Positions 24,765 to 32,474 of a stretch of 64,000 bases of DNA are shown one piece after another. Where the stretch lies: positions 2,334,001 to 2,398,000 of the forward strand of contig NZ_LBMJ01000001.1 of assembly GCF_001413925.1 (NCBI RefSeq), given 5' to 3'. The notes beneath the pieces were generated by a model, which ran no database searches, was not told the origin of the DNA, and saw only the letters and a list, made by a program, of their open reading frames with translations. Both the position numbers and the translations under genes were made by a program. Each line of letters starts with the position of its first letter. Position 1 is the stretch's first letter. The stretch comes from Nonlabens sp. YIK11. Lineage in GTDB: Bacteria; Bacteroidota; Bacteroidia; Flavobacteriales; Flavobacteriaceae.

Positions 24765-25428
24765 AATAGCAGATAATATAGTTCGCTTTCGCGAAAGCGT
24801 AGAACCACAAGCCACTCTAGTAGCGGTAAGCAAGACAAAACCTATAAGCGATTTGCAAGAGGCCTATGATGCTGGACAGCGACACCTAGGTGAGAACAAG
24901 ATCCAAGAAATGACCGAAAAATGGGAAACGTTGCCCAAGGACATTCACTGGCACATGATAGGTCACACGCAACGTAATAAGGTCAAGTACATGGCGCCTT
25001 ACGTGCATTTGATTCATTCTGTAGACTCACCACGACTGGCCAAAGAAATCAACAAACAAGCTCAAAAAAACGATCGGGTCATCAATTGCCTATTACAAGT
25101 ATTCATAGCAGATGAAGAAAGTAAATATGGATTTGATGAGGATGAGTTGATGGAATATCTTAACTCTGACGCCTTCAAAAACCTGAACAATATCAATATT
25201 CACGGCCTTATGGGCATGGCGACCTTTACAGATGACAAAGACCAAGTAAGAGCAGAATTCAAATCGCTCAAGGCGATGTTTGACAAAATCAAATCTGAGC
25301 AACTGCTGGATCCTAGACATGAGTTTAATGAACTTTCCATGGGAATGACGGGTGATTATGAGATCGCTTTAGAAGAAGGCAGTACCATGGTACGCATAGG
25401 CAGCGCAATTTTTGGCAGTAGAGATTAA
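24757..25428 (+). CDS. YggS/ProSC family PLP homeostasis protein
   Basis: A 223-residue protein of the YggS (PLPBP) family, which binds pyridoxal phosphate and balances vitamin B6 and amino-acid pools. The PLP Lys is in LVAVSKTKP; GENKIQEMTEKW, WHMIGHTQRNKVK, HSVDSPRLAKEIN and ELSMGMTGDYEIALEEGSTMVRIGSAIFG are all family blocks. I start at ATG 24757 (MSKIADNI) instead of the TTG at 24751. An in-frame palindromic repeat encodes RFRES just before the Lys motif (NIVRFRESVEPQATL). It overlaps the DUF1015 gene end. Confidence 0.93.
   Translation: MSKIADNIVRFRESVEPQATLVAVSKTKPISDLQEAYDAGQRHLGENKIQEMTEKWETLPKDIHWHMIGHTQRNKVKYMAPYVHLIHSVDSPRLAKEINKQAQKNDRVINCLLQVFIADEESKYGFDEDELMEYLNSDAFKNLNNINIHGLMGMATFTDDKDQVRAEFKSLKAMFDKIKSEQLLDPRHEFNELSMGMTGDYEIALEEGSTMVRIGSAIFGSRD
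24784..24799. repeat. Palindromic repeat, copy 6 (inside the YggS gene)
   Basis: Perfect CGCTTTCGCGAAAGCG, left flank AGTT, read as RFRES at residues ~10-14, a variable helix end in the family. Confidence 0.95.
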
Positions 25429-25458
25429 CGTCATCTTGAATTCATAAAATCATCAATC

Positions 25459-25854
25459 GTGGAACTAACTTTAAGCATACCAGCATTACTATTCCCAGCG
25501 ATCTCATTGACTATGCTGGCCTACAATGCTAGGTATCTCGCTATAGCAGCATTGATAAGAAGCCTGCACAGCAAGTACGAAGAGTCCGCATCAGAACCTG
25601 TATTGCAACAGGTACGTAAATTAAGGAAGCGACTTACTATAATCAAGAACATGCAAGCGGTGGCCATCGTTAGTTTTTTACTGGCAGTGATCACTATGTT
25701 TTTGATCTATATTGAGAAGGGCTTCTGGGCAAATATTGTTTTTGGTGTGAGTCTATTGGCGTTGATGGTTTCCTTGATCCTATCTCTAATTGAAGTGCAG
25801 CTATCTACAAAAGCATTGAGTATACAGCTCAAGAGCATCGGGACAAAAAAGTAA
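25459..25854 (+). CDS. DUF2721 family membrane protein
   Basis: A 131-residue inner-membrane protein of the DUF2721 type. It has an N-terminal hydrophobic helix (LSIPALLFPAISLTMLAYNAR), a short basic cytoplasmic stretch (VRKLRKRLTIIKN), then two further helices (AVAIVSFLLAVITMFLIYI; ANIVFGVSLLALMVSLILS). The start is GTG at 25459, as no ATG lies at a suitable place. It follows the YggS gene by 30 bases, perhaps in the same unit, and ends at a strong terminator. Function unknown. Confidence 0.82.
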   Translation: MELTLSIPALLFPAISLTMLAYNARYLAIAALIRSLHSKYEESASEPVLQQVRKLRKRLTIIKNMQAVAIVSFLLAVITMFLIYIEKGFWANIVFGVSLLALMVSLILSLIEVQLSTKALSIQLKSIGTKK

Positions 25855-25862
25855 TAAAATCA

Positions 25863-25892
25863 AAAAGCCTGACTTTAACAGTCAGGCTTTTA
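25863..25892. terminator. Bidirectional terminator
   Basis: Perfect 12-bp stem AAAAGCCTGACT / AGTCAGGCTTTT with a short loop; it serves the DUF2721 gene and the convergent lysozyme-like gene. Confidence 0.9.
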
Positions 25893-25911
25893 TACTATTG
25901 TCAATTCGTGA

Positions 25912-26568
25912 TTAATCAAGCACTCGGCTCAAATCATAACCTCCAAATTTTTTAAGATAACCTCTTACAGAACTACCGTAGGCATCGCGACTGCGACCAG
26001 AACCGTTTGTTCTCAAGTACTTCTTGACACCACCTACACCACTAAGGTGAGCTGCGGCAAGAATACCACTTTCAGTTACCTTGACACCACCAACTTCCTT
26101 GCCTTCATACATTTCAATGTAATCTTCCAGCATGGTGTGGTTGTACTTTAGGTTCTTTAAAAAAACACGTTCCTGTAATCTAGGCGATTGTAAAAAAGCC
26201 AAGGAATCATTAACACCAAAGGTGCGCAGGGTACTCATACCAAACTGGTATTTACCAAGATATCCCAATGTATTCACGACACCATATTTTCCTTGGGATT
26301 CCTTAAACGCAAGCGCCTCTCTAAAAGAGATAAAGGAGTCAGAATTAGGTGTTGCTAGCGAGTACTCCTTAAGATCCTTAGTGTAGGATTCAAAAGTTTC
26401 ATCATTGGGACCATAAAGGACAGGTCTTGTAGCACTAGTCAAAAACGTCATTTTTGACTCTTGGTGCTTTTGGATGCTTTTTACACTTAAATTGTCCTTT
26501 TTGAAGACAAAGAATCCAGCGATTAAAACTACTGGATAAGCTAAAAAGTTTACAAAGTTTGTTCTCAT
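25912..26568 (-). CDS. Exported lysozyme-like (transglycosylase fold) protein
   Basis: A 218-residue protein with an N-terminal membrane segment (FVNFLAYPVVLIAGFFVF) that acts as a signal anchor. From residue ~80 it looks like a lysozyme-fold domain: FREALAFKESQGKYGVVNTLGYLGKYQFG, with Glu in KES at the catalytic place and the Gly-Lys-Tyr-Gln-Phe-Gly block known from transglycosylase-like proteins, then ILAAAHLSGVGGVKKYL. It likely cleaves or binds peptidoglycan at the membrane. I cannot name a gene. Its promoter region holds nothing I could match. Confidence 0.72.
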   Translation of the reverse strand: MRTNFVNFLAYPVVLIAGFFVFKKDNLSVKSIQKHQESKMTFLTSATRPVLYGPNDETFESYTKDLKEYSLATPNSDSFISFREALAFKESQGKYGVVNTLGYLGKYQFGMSTLRTFGVNDSLAFLQSPRLQERVFLKNLKYNHTMLEDYIEMYEGKEVGGVKVTESGILAAAHLSGVGGVKKYLRTNGSGRSRDAYGSSVRGYLKKFGGYDLSRVLD

Positions 26569-26824
26569 AGTTTACTGTTTCGAAAGCTGCTGTCACCCTT
26601 TCTAAAAGCGCTGCAAATTTACAACATAATTCCAGTTGAACTACAAAAGTTTGTTAAACAGTTAGTTAACCGATTTTCAGAACACAAAATCGGCTGCTAC
26701 AAGTGATGATTAGGGCGATTGCTGAAAACCCAAACCGATTCAAAAAGTTAAAAAAATTAACTAAAAACGGCATTTTGAGATTTAAATAGAAGAAAAATTG
26801 GACCTCAAAACGTCAGATTTGGAT

Positions 26825-27871
26825 CTAGCGATTGACTTTTTGAGCACTTATCCATTGACGATATCGATCTGCCTTTCGGTTATGTTCTGATAAGGTTTTG
26901 GAAAAATCGTGGTACCCAAAGTTGTCAATATCTGCCACAAAATAGAGATAATCGTGTTTTTTATAATTCAAAACCGCATCGATAGCACTTAGATCAGGTG
27001 TGACTATGGGTCCTGGCGGCACGCCAGGATATTTGTAGGTATTGTAGCGGTTATCAATCGTGAGATCTTTATACAGCACTCGTTTAATCACTTGATTAAA
27101 ATCATCGTCCGTTAATTTCTTGGCATAAATAACGGTTGGATCTGCATCCAGTTTGATTCCGTTTTTCAGCCTATTGATGTACACACCAGCAACTACGGGA
27201 CGTTCGTCCACTTTTGCCGTTTCTTTATGAACTATGGCCGCCAGTGATGTGACTTGTTGTGGCGTCAAGCCCAGCGCTGCCGCTCTGGCTCTTCTGGTTT
27301 CATTCCAGAAGCTTTTCCATGAGGCCAGCATTCGCCTTCTGTAAGCCTCAGGCGAGCTGTTCCAATAAAATTCATACTGGTTGGGCAGATACATCGACAA
27401 TGCATTCTCCTGGGTAAATCCGTTTTCCTTAAGGAAAGTTGGATCTCTCATGACATTTAGCAGACTCAAACTATCGGGTTCCAACTGGCTCGCTATACGA
27501 CCGGCAAGGTCCTCTAATCGCTCTTGATTGTTGAACCTCACATTCAATGGTATATTGCGAGAACGTACGGCATTGATAATCTCATTGTTGCTCATACCTG
27601 GCTCGATCAGGAAACGTCCTGCTTTTACATTCTTGTTATAGCCTTTACGCACTGCCGTTTCATGCAATGCATCCCGATCCTCGACAGCATCTGCAATCGC
27701 AAGAAATGCGGTATTATAATCGGCACCCGTTGGAATAAGTACTTCATAGGTGCCTTCGGTAAAGTTGGTGTTTACCGTGAAAAACGTATCATAGACCCTG
27801 TAGGCAAAAAATGCCATGACGACCAGTCCCATGAGGACGATTCCCAGTAATATCTTCTTGTATTTATTCAT
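26825..27871 (-). CDS. mltG: Endolytic murein transglycosylase MltG
   Basis: Cuts nascent glycan strands in the periplasm and so terminates their growth. A 348-residue YceG-like protein: N-terminal membrane anchor (ILLGIVLMGLVVMAFFAY), a LysM-like region, then the catalytic domain with LAAIVHKETAKVDERPVVAGVYINRLK (Glu in HKETA is catalytic) and LDADPTVIYA, and NTYKYPGVPPGPIVTP near the end. It is the last gene of the dapF-GNAT-mltG chain; its start overlaps the GNAT gene by 8 bases. The link with dapF makes sense, as both serve peptidoglycan. Confidence 0.95.
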   Translation of the reverse strand: MNKYKKILLGIVLMGLVVMAFFAYRVYDTFFTVNTNFTEGTYEVLIPTGADYNTAFLAIADAVEDRDALHETAVRKGYNKNVKAGRFLIEPGMSNNEIINAVRSRNIPLNVRFNNQERLEDLAGRIASQLEPDSLSLLNVMRDPTFLKENGFTQENALSMYLPNQYEFYWNSSPEAYRRRMLASWKSFWNETRRARAAALGLTPQQVTSLAAIVHKETAKVDERPVVAGVYINRLKNGIKLDADPTVIYAKKLTDDDFNQVIKRVLYKDLTIDNRYNTYKYPGVPPGPIVTPDLSAIDAVLNYKKHDYLYFVADIDNFGYHDFSKTLSEHNRKADRYRQWISAQKVNR

Positions 27872-28385
27872 TGATCAATTGGTAGATGACCTCATTTTTA
27901 TAGGCCTTGTCCGTTGCAATCCAGTCTTTTTTTATTCCGCTTTCGCGAAAGCGTAACTTTTCAAATAATTTCCTGCTCGCCAGATTATCCTCTGCAATTC
28001 CAGCATACAATTGATGCAATCTCAGCCGGTTGAAGCTGTAGTCAATCATCATTTGCAAACCAGCACTGGCATAGCCTTTTGATCTATCCAGATCTTGCGG
28101 AATCACGATGCCAACTCCTGCGCGTTTGTGATAGGGATCAAAATCGTAAAGGTCCACTACTCCAACAATGCTATCGTCTTTTTTACAAATGGCAAGTCGC
28201 AACTGTTTTACCTCGTAAATATCGCGATGGGCATTTTCAAGATACTCGCGTATGGTAAACTTTGAATAAGGCGTCAAGGTATGACCTACATCCCAAAGCG
28301 CTGGATTATTCTCCAGCTGATAGATATACTCGAGATCTTCCGGATCTACGGCACGTAGTTTACAAGTTTCAGTTTCTAGGATCAT
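27864..28385 (-). CDS. GNAT family N-acetyltransferase (RimJ/RimL type)
   Basis: A 173-residue acetyltransferase. It starts LETETCKLRAVDPEDLEYIYQLENN, as in RimJ/RimL and SpeG-like enzymes. The acetyl-CoA site is AGVGIVIPQDLDRSKGYASAGLQM (Q/RxxGxG/A form), followed by LHQLYAGIAEDNLASRKLFEKL. At the last family block (LFEKLGFxxEG), the palindromic repeat encodes RFRES, giving LRFRESGIKKDW, so Phe and Glu of the usual motif are kept by the repeat. The target is unknown; SpeG-like or ribosomal protein acetylation are options. Overlaps dapF by 4 bases and mltG by 8. Confidence 0.9.
   Translation of the reverse strand: MILETETCKLRAVDPEDLEYIYQLENNPALWDVGHTLTPYSKFTIREYLENAHRDIYEVKQLRLAICKKDDSIVGVVDLYDFDPYHKRAGVGIVIPQDLDRSKGYASAGLQMMIDYSFNRLRLHQLYAGIAEDNLASRKLFEKLRFRESGIKKDWIATDKAYKNEVIYQLINE
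27938..27953. repeat. Palindromic repeat, copy 7 (inside the GNAT gene)
   Basis: Perfect CGCTTTCGCGAAAGCG; left flank ATTC as in copy 4. On the minus strand it reads RFRES followed by GIK, as in hisS. Confidence 0.95.
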
Positions 28386-29164
28386 AACTCGATGGTGCCT
28401 TTAAAAACTTGAGTAGCTGGTCCCGTGAGCCAGATGTTTTGATATCCTGTTGGTGTTGGTTCGAAGTTTACCTGCAAATTACCTCCAGGCGTTTGCAATT
28501 CTACCGTTTGGGATTGCGTCTGTCCGGTTTTATGCATGGCCAGCGCCACAGCAGTAACTCCAGTACCACAACTTAAGGTCTCATCCTCAACGCCGCGCTC
28601 ATAAGTTCGCACCTTAAAAGTGGATGAGGTCACTGGTTGGACAAAATTGATATTGGCACCTTCTTTCCCGTAAAGCTCGTTACGCAAGTGTCGCCCTTGA
28701 TGAAATACATCTACATGATCAATATTATCTGTCAACTCCACATGGTGTGGTGAGCCGGTGTTTGTAAATACATGACCGTCAAAAAGCTGTAGGTTTTTGA
28801 CATCCATCATTTGTAAGCTAACCGTACCGTTGTCAAATATCTTAGCGTGGTGAAGACCATCAATGGCCTCAAATGTCGTATTGTCAGTAGCTACGCCCAG
28901 AAATCGTGCAAAACTGGCAATACATCTACCGCCATTTCCACACATGCTGCTCTCATTTCCATCGGCATTGTAATAAACCATGGTAAAGTCATGCAGTTTA
29001 TTGTTTTGAAGCAGGATCAATCCATCTGCACCGATGCCAAATTTGCGATCACATAGTCTTGCTATGAGTTTGGTATCTTTTTTGGAGAATTGTTCTTGAC
29101 GATCATCGATGATGATAAAATCGTTACCGGTACCTTGATATTTATGAAACGTAATAGATTGCAT
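28382..29164 (-). CDS. dapF: Diaminopimelate epimerase
   Basis: Converts LL- to meso-diaminopimelate, for lysine and the peptidoglycan crosslink. A 260-residue enzyme with both catalytic cysteines: SSMCGNGGRCIASFAR and ETLSCGTGVTAVALA. The start ITFHKYQGTGNDFIIID and GIGADGLILL are also standard. First gene of the dapF-GNAT-mltG chain. A TACATTTG -7 element at 29169-29176 ends four bases before the ATG, so the transcript may lack a leader. Divergent from the DegP-type gene. Confidence 0.96.
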   Translation of the reverse strand: MQSITFHKYQGTGNDFIIIDDRQEQFSKKDTKLIARLCDRKFGIGADGLILLQNNKLHDFTMVYYNADGNESSMCGNGGRCIASFARFLGVATDNTTFEAIDGLHHAKIFDNGTVSLQMMDVKNLQLFDGHVFTNTGSPHHVELTDNIDHVDVFHQGRHLRNELYGKEGANINFVQPVTSSTFKVRTYERGVEDETLSCGTGVTAVALAMHKTGQTQSQTVELQTPGGNLQVNFEPTPTGYQNIWLTGPATQVFKGTIEL

Positions 29165-29168
29165 CTTG

Positions 29169-29176
29169 CAAATGTA
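29169..29176 (-). promoter_or_regulatory. -7 promoter element touching the dapF start
   Basis: TACATTTG on the minus strand, four bases before the dapF ATG. No convincing TTG box upstream. Confidence 0.4.
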
Positions 29177-29274
29177 CGTGGATCGTTAAAATTACGATTG
29201 TTAAATACGGGTTAATCATCGACGCTCAAACAATGAAAGAACAATAAAACAGTTTTTAATTTAAACACCATTAT

Positions 29275-30675
29275 ATGAAATCCATACTTAAATCTGTAGG
29301 AGCTGCCGTTCTAGGTGGCGCAGTGGTATTGGGATCTTATAAAACATTTATAGAACCCGATACATCATCAAAAATTGAGCTTGCTCAAGAGTCCATTCTT
29401 ACTGCAACTCCAGTAACTTATACCAATAATGCCATTCCTAATGCAGTAGATTTTACTGAGGCAGCCGAAAAAACCGTACATGCGGTAGTACACGTTAAAA
29501 ACCTAACCGTATCGCGCGGTAATCCAACCATGCAAGATTTAATGTATGGACGTGTTCCCTTACGTCAGGCCGTTGGAACTGGTAGTGGTGTGATTATCAC
29601 CAAGGATGGTTATATCGTTACCAACAATCACGTGATTGAAAATTCTCAGGCGCTACAAGTGACCTTAAATGACAATCGCACCTATGAAGCAGAAATTATA
29701 GGAACTGAACCTGGAAGTGATATTGCCTTGATTAAAATTGATGTGGATGAGGATTTACCGGTAGTCGCCTTTGGTGATAGTGATCAGGCAAGAATAGGCG
29801 AATGGGTACTTGCCGTAGGGAATCCATTTAATTTGACCAGTACGGTAACCGCAGGTATCATAAGTGCTAAAGGTCGCGACCTCAACACTAGAGATCAAAT
29901 GCAGCAAAGTTTTATCCAGACAGATGCGGCCGTAAACCCTGGAAATTCTGGTGGTGCGTTGGTCAATAATCGTGGTGAACTTATTGGGATCAATACCGCT
30001 ATTCAATCACCAACGGGATCGTACACAGGCTATTCCTTTGCCGTACCATCCAACAATGCCCGCAAGATCATTCAGGATTTGATGGAATATGGTTTTGTAC
30101 AAAAAGGGATGCTGGGTATTTCTGGAGGTACTCTTAATGGACGTGCCGCTCAAGAATTAGGTCTTCAAAGTGCTGAAGGAATTTATGTTTCAGAAGTGGT
30201 AGAAGACAGTGGTGCAGAGAAAGCCGGACTAAGAAAGGGTGATATCATTACAAGTATTGACGGTGTGCGCATGAGATCTTTTGCAGACCTTTCTGGATAT
30301 GTAGGATCTAAAAATCCTGGGGATTTTGTAGAAGCAACTGTATTGCGCAATGGTAAAGAAAGACCTATCTCCATCGAGATTACAAAAAATAGCACGGTCA
30401 CTATTCCAGAATTGGATATGGACTTTAGAGACCTTACCAATGATGAAAAACGAAAATATAACCTAGACAACGGTGCTCTCATAATAGGAACTAAAAACAG
30501 CCTTGCCGACACTAACCTTAACGGTTATGTCATTACCAAGGTCAACGATAGGAATGTCAAGAATGTGGAAAACTTAAAATACATCATGGATCAAACTGAA
30601 GCGAATCAGCGATTGATTCTAGAAGTGAAGAATCCACAAGGTCAGATAGAACGTTGGAGATTGACTGTCGACTAA
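29275..30675 (+). CDS. Do/DegP-type periplasmic serine protease
   Basis: A 466-residue HtrA-family protease/chaperone. The N-terminus has a signal or anchor helix (SVGAAVLGGAVVLGSYKTF). The catalytic triad is His119 (VTNNHVIEN), Asp149 (SDIALIKID) and Ser225 (NPGNSGGAL). Two PDZ domains follow: about 275-365 (GMLGISGGTL; GIYVSEVVEDSGAEKAGLRK) and about 385-460 (VKNVENLKYIMDQ). It is present once here, in a single-gene unit with its own strong terminator, and probably responds to envelope stress. MucD/DegQ/DegP cannot be told apart by eye, so no symbol is given. Confidence 0.95.
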   Translation: MKSILKSVGAAVLGGAVVLGSYKTFIEPDTSSKIELAQESILTATPVTYTNNAIPNAVDFTEAAEKTVHAVVHVKNLTVSRGNPTMQDLMYGRVPLRQAVGTGSGVIITKDGYIVTNNHVIENSQALQVTLNDNRTYEAEIIGTEPGSDIALIKIDVDEDLPVVAFGDSDQARIGEWVLAVGNPFNLTSTVTAGIISAKGRDLNTRDQMQQSFIQTDAAVNPGNSGGALVNNRGELIGINTAIQSPTGSYTGYSFAVPSNNARKIIQDLMEYGFVQKGMLGISGGTLNGRAAQELGLQSAEGIYVSEVVEDSGAEKAGLRKGDIITSIDGVRMRSFADLSGYVGSKNPGDFVEATVLRNGKERPISIEITKNSTVTIPELDMDFRDLTNDEKRKYNLDNGALIIGTKNSLADTNLNGYVITKVNDRNVKNVENLKYIMDQTEANQRLILEVKNPQGQIERWRLTVD

Positions 30676-30695
30676 CTCCTTTATCGTACTCATAC

Positions 30696-30729
30696 AAAAA
30701 GGCCCAAATTCATTTGTTGGGCCTTTTTT
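30696..30729 (+). terminator. Terminator of the DegP-type gene
   Basis: Twelve-bp stem AAAAAGGCCCAA / TTGGGCCTTTTT, 9-base loop, ending in a T-run. Confidence 0.92.
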
Positions 30730-30798
30730 ATGTCATAACCATTTGGCTTAAGGCTAAAACATGTCTAACTATTATGAAATTCATGATTTTAATGAGTT

Positions 30799-30814
30799 CG
30801 CTTTCGCGAAAGCG
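30799..30814. repeat. Palindromic repeat, copy 8 (intergenic)
   Basis: Perfect CGCTTTCGCGAAAGCG, left flank AGTT; between the DegP terminator and the long GAPDH gene, upstream of its -7 element. Confidence 0.95.
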
Positions 30815-30855
30815 AAAAAAACACCACCATATTTTACGAAAACGATTTAGTGGGT

Positions 30856-30863
30856 TATTTTTG
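30856..30863 (+). promoter_or_regulatory. -7 promoter element for the long GAPDH gene
   Basis: TATTTTTG, 23 bases before ATG 30887. No TTG box at the right distance. Confidence 0.4.
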
Positions 30864-30886
30864 CAAAAAATTAAACGCTTCATTTC

Positions 30887-32335
30887 ATGAGTCAAGTAGA
30901 CATCTACGAGAAGGAACTCGCTTTCCAAACAGATCGACGTCGCGCCGCAGTCGCTTTTATCAAAGCGGTGAGCGATTTATGGTACGATAAGGCCATCGAG
31001 CTGGTACTATTTAGAAACCAATTGATTGATCGCAATGTGAGCGAGATCATCAACCTGCATGAGTATGCTGGTGAATTCGTTCAAAAACCTATCTCAATTT
31101 TTGATAGTGTTGAGATCGCTCAGGCCATTCTATCGCTGGATTTGCCGCCATCCAAATTGGATATAGGTAAACTGACTTATGAATACCATCTGGAAGAAAA
31201 CGAATTGCAGGATGCTCAGGCTTTTGTTGCACGCAAGTTAAATGACGCCAGAACCACGGAAGAAATCACGCCTAAAGATGTGGTGTTGTACGGTTTTGGT
31301 AGGATAGGTCGACTGCTCGCACGCGAACTTATGTGCAAGGCTGGAAAAGGCAGCCAGTTAAGATTGCGTGCCATCGTGACCAGAGGCGCGATAACAGAAA
31401 GTGTTCTGGAGAAAAGAGCCTCGCTCCTTGCCCAAGACTCGGTTCATGGGGATTTTTCTGGAACGGTAAGTTATAATCTGGATGATGAATCCTTGATTAT
31501 CAATGGAACTACCGTAAAGTTGATCAGCGCCAATGCGCCAGAAGATATTGATTACACGGCATATGGCATTAATGATGCCTTAATTATCGATAATACGGGT
31601 GCGTTTAGAGATGATAATGCTCTAAGCAGACACCTCAAGGCTAAAGGAGCCCATAAAGTATTACTTACAGCACCTGGAAAAGGGATTCCGAACATTGTCC
31701 ATGGTGTAAATCACAAAGAGCACCATCCCGATAAGGTGGATATTTTCTCTGCAGCAAGCTGTACGACAAATGCCATCACTCCAGTTTTGAAAGCGATTGA
31801 AGATAGTTTTGGTGTGGTCAATGGTCATTTAGAAACCATTCATGCGTACACTAATGATCAAAACCTTGTGGACAATATGCACAGCAAATACCGTCGTGGT
31901 CGTGCTGCTGCCCTTAATATGGTGATTACGGAAACTGGTGCTGGTAAAGCGGTAAGCAAGGCATTGCCATCTTTTGAAGGTAAGCTAACTTCTAACGCCA
32001 TACGCGTACCTGTGCCTAATGGATCTCTTGCCATTCTCAATTTAGAATTAGAAACCAAAACCAGCAAGGATGCACTCAATGCCGTTATGAAGAAATATGC
32101 TCTAGAAGGCGATCTAGTGGAGCAGATCAAATACAGCATTGACAATGAATTGGTATCCACTGATATCGTTGGGTCTAATGCGCCATCCATTTATGATTCC
32201 AACGCAACCATCGTCAATGAAGAAGGTAATAAAGTTGTCATTTATGTGTGGTACGATAATGAATATGGATATAGCCATCAAGTGATACGACTGGCTAAGT
32301 ATATTGCAAAAGTGCGCAGATACACCTACTACTAG
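30887..32335 (+). CDS. Glyceraldehyde-3-phosphate dehydrogenase, long form
   Basis: A 482-residue GAPDH with an extra ~125-residue N-terminal helical region ahead of the Rossmann start VVLYGFGRIGRLLAREL. The active-site Cys is in AASCTTNAITPVLKAIED, His in ETIHAYTNDQNLVDN, then RGRAAALNMVITETGAGKAVSKALP and WYDNEYGYSHQ. The Asp that marks NAD preference after strand 2 is missing (RLRAIVTRG), so NADP use or another role is possible. A second, normal-length GAPDH is at 50660-51664. The long form may serve gluconeogenesis; that is inference. Single-gene unit with terminator. Confidence 0.92.
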   Translation: MSQVDIYEKELAFQTDRRRAAVAFIKAVSDLWYDKAIELVLFRNQLIDRNVSEIINLHEYAGEFVQKPISIFDSVEIAQAILSLDLPPSKLDIGKLTYEYHLEENELQDAQAFVARKLNDARTTEEITPKDVVLYGFGRIGRLLARELMCKAGKGSQLRLRAIVTRGAITESVLEKRASLLAQDSVHGDFSGTVSYNLDDESLIINGTTVKLISANAPEDIDYTAYGINDALIIDNTGAFRDDNALSRHLKAKGAHKVLLTAPGKGIPNIVHGVNHKEHHPDKVDIFSAASCTTNAITPVLKAIEDSFGVVNGHLETIHAYTNDQNLVDNMHSKYRRGRAAALNMVITETGAGKAVSKALPSFEGKLTSNAIRVPVPNGSLAILNLELETKTSKDALNAVMKKYALEGDLVEQIKYSIDNELVSTDIVGSNAPSIYDSNATIVNEEGNKVVIYVWYDNEYGYSHQVIRLAKYIAKVRRYTYY

Positions 32336-32355
32336 AGATTATCATAACTCTTAAG

Positions 32356-32405
32356 CTGCTTTGAAAGATTCTAAAACCTAGAATTTTTCAAAGCAGTTTT
32401 GTTTT
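32356..32405 (+). terminator. Terminator of the long GAPDH gene
   Basis: Stem CTGCTTTGAAA / TTTCAAAGCAG with an inner TTCTA/TAGAA part, followed by TTTTGTTTT. Confidence 0.88.
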
Positions 32406-32474
32406 CAATCGTTTCTTAGGTTTCGAGTAGCGCAACATTACTGACGTGAATTCTTTAAAATCAGGTGTTAGCGG

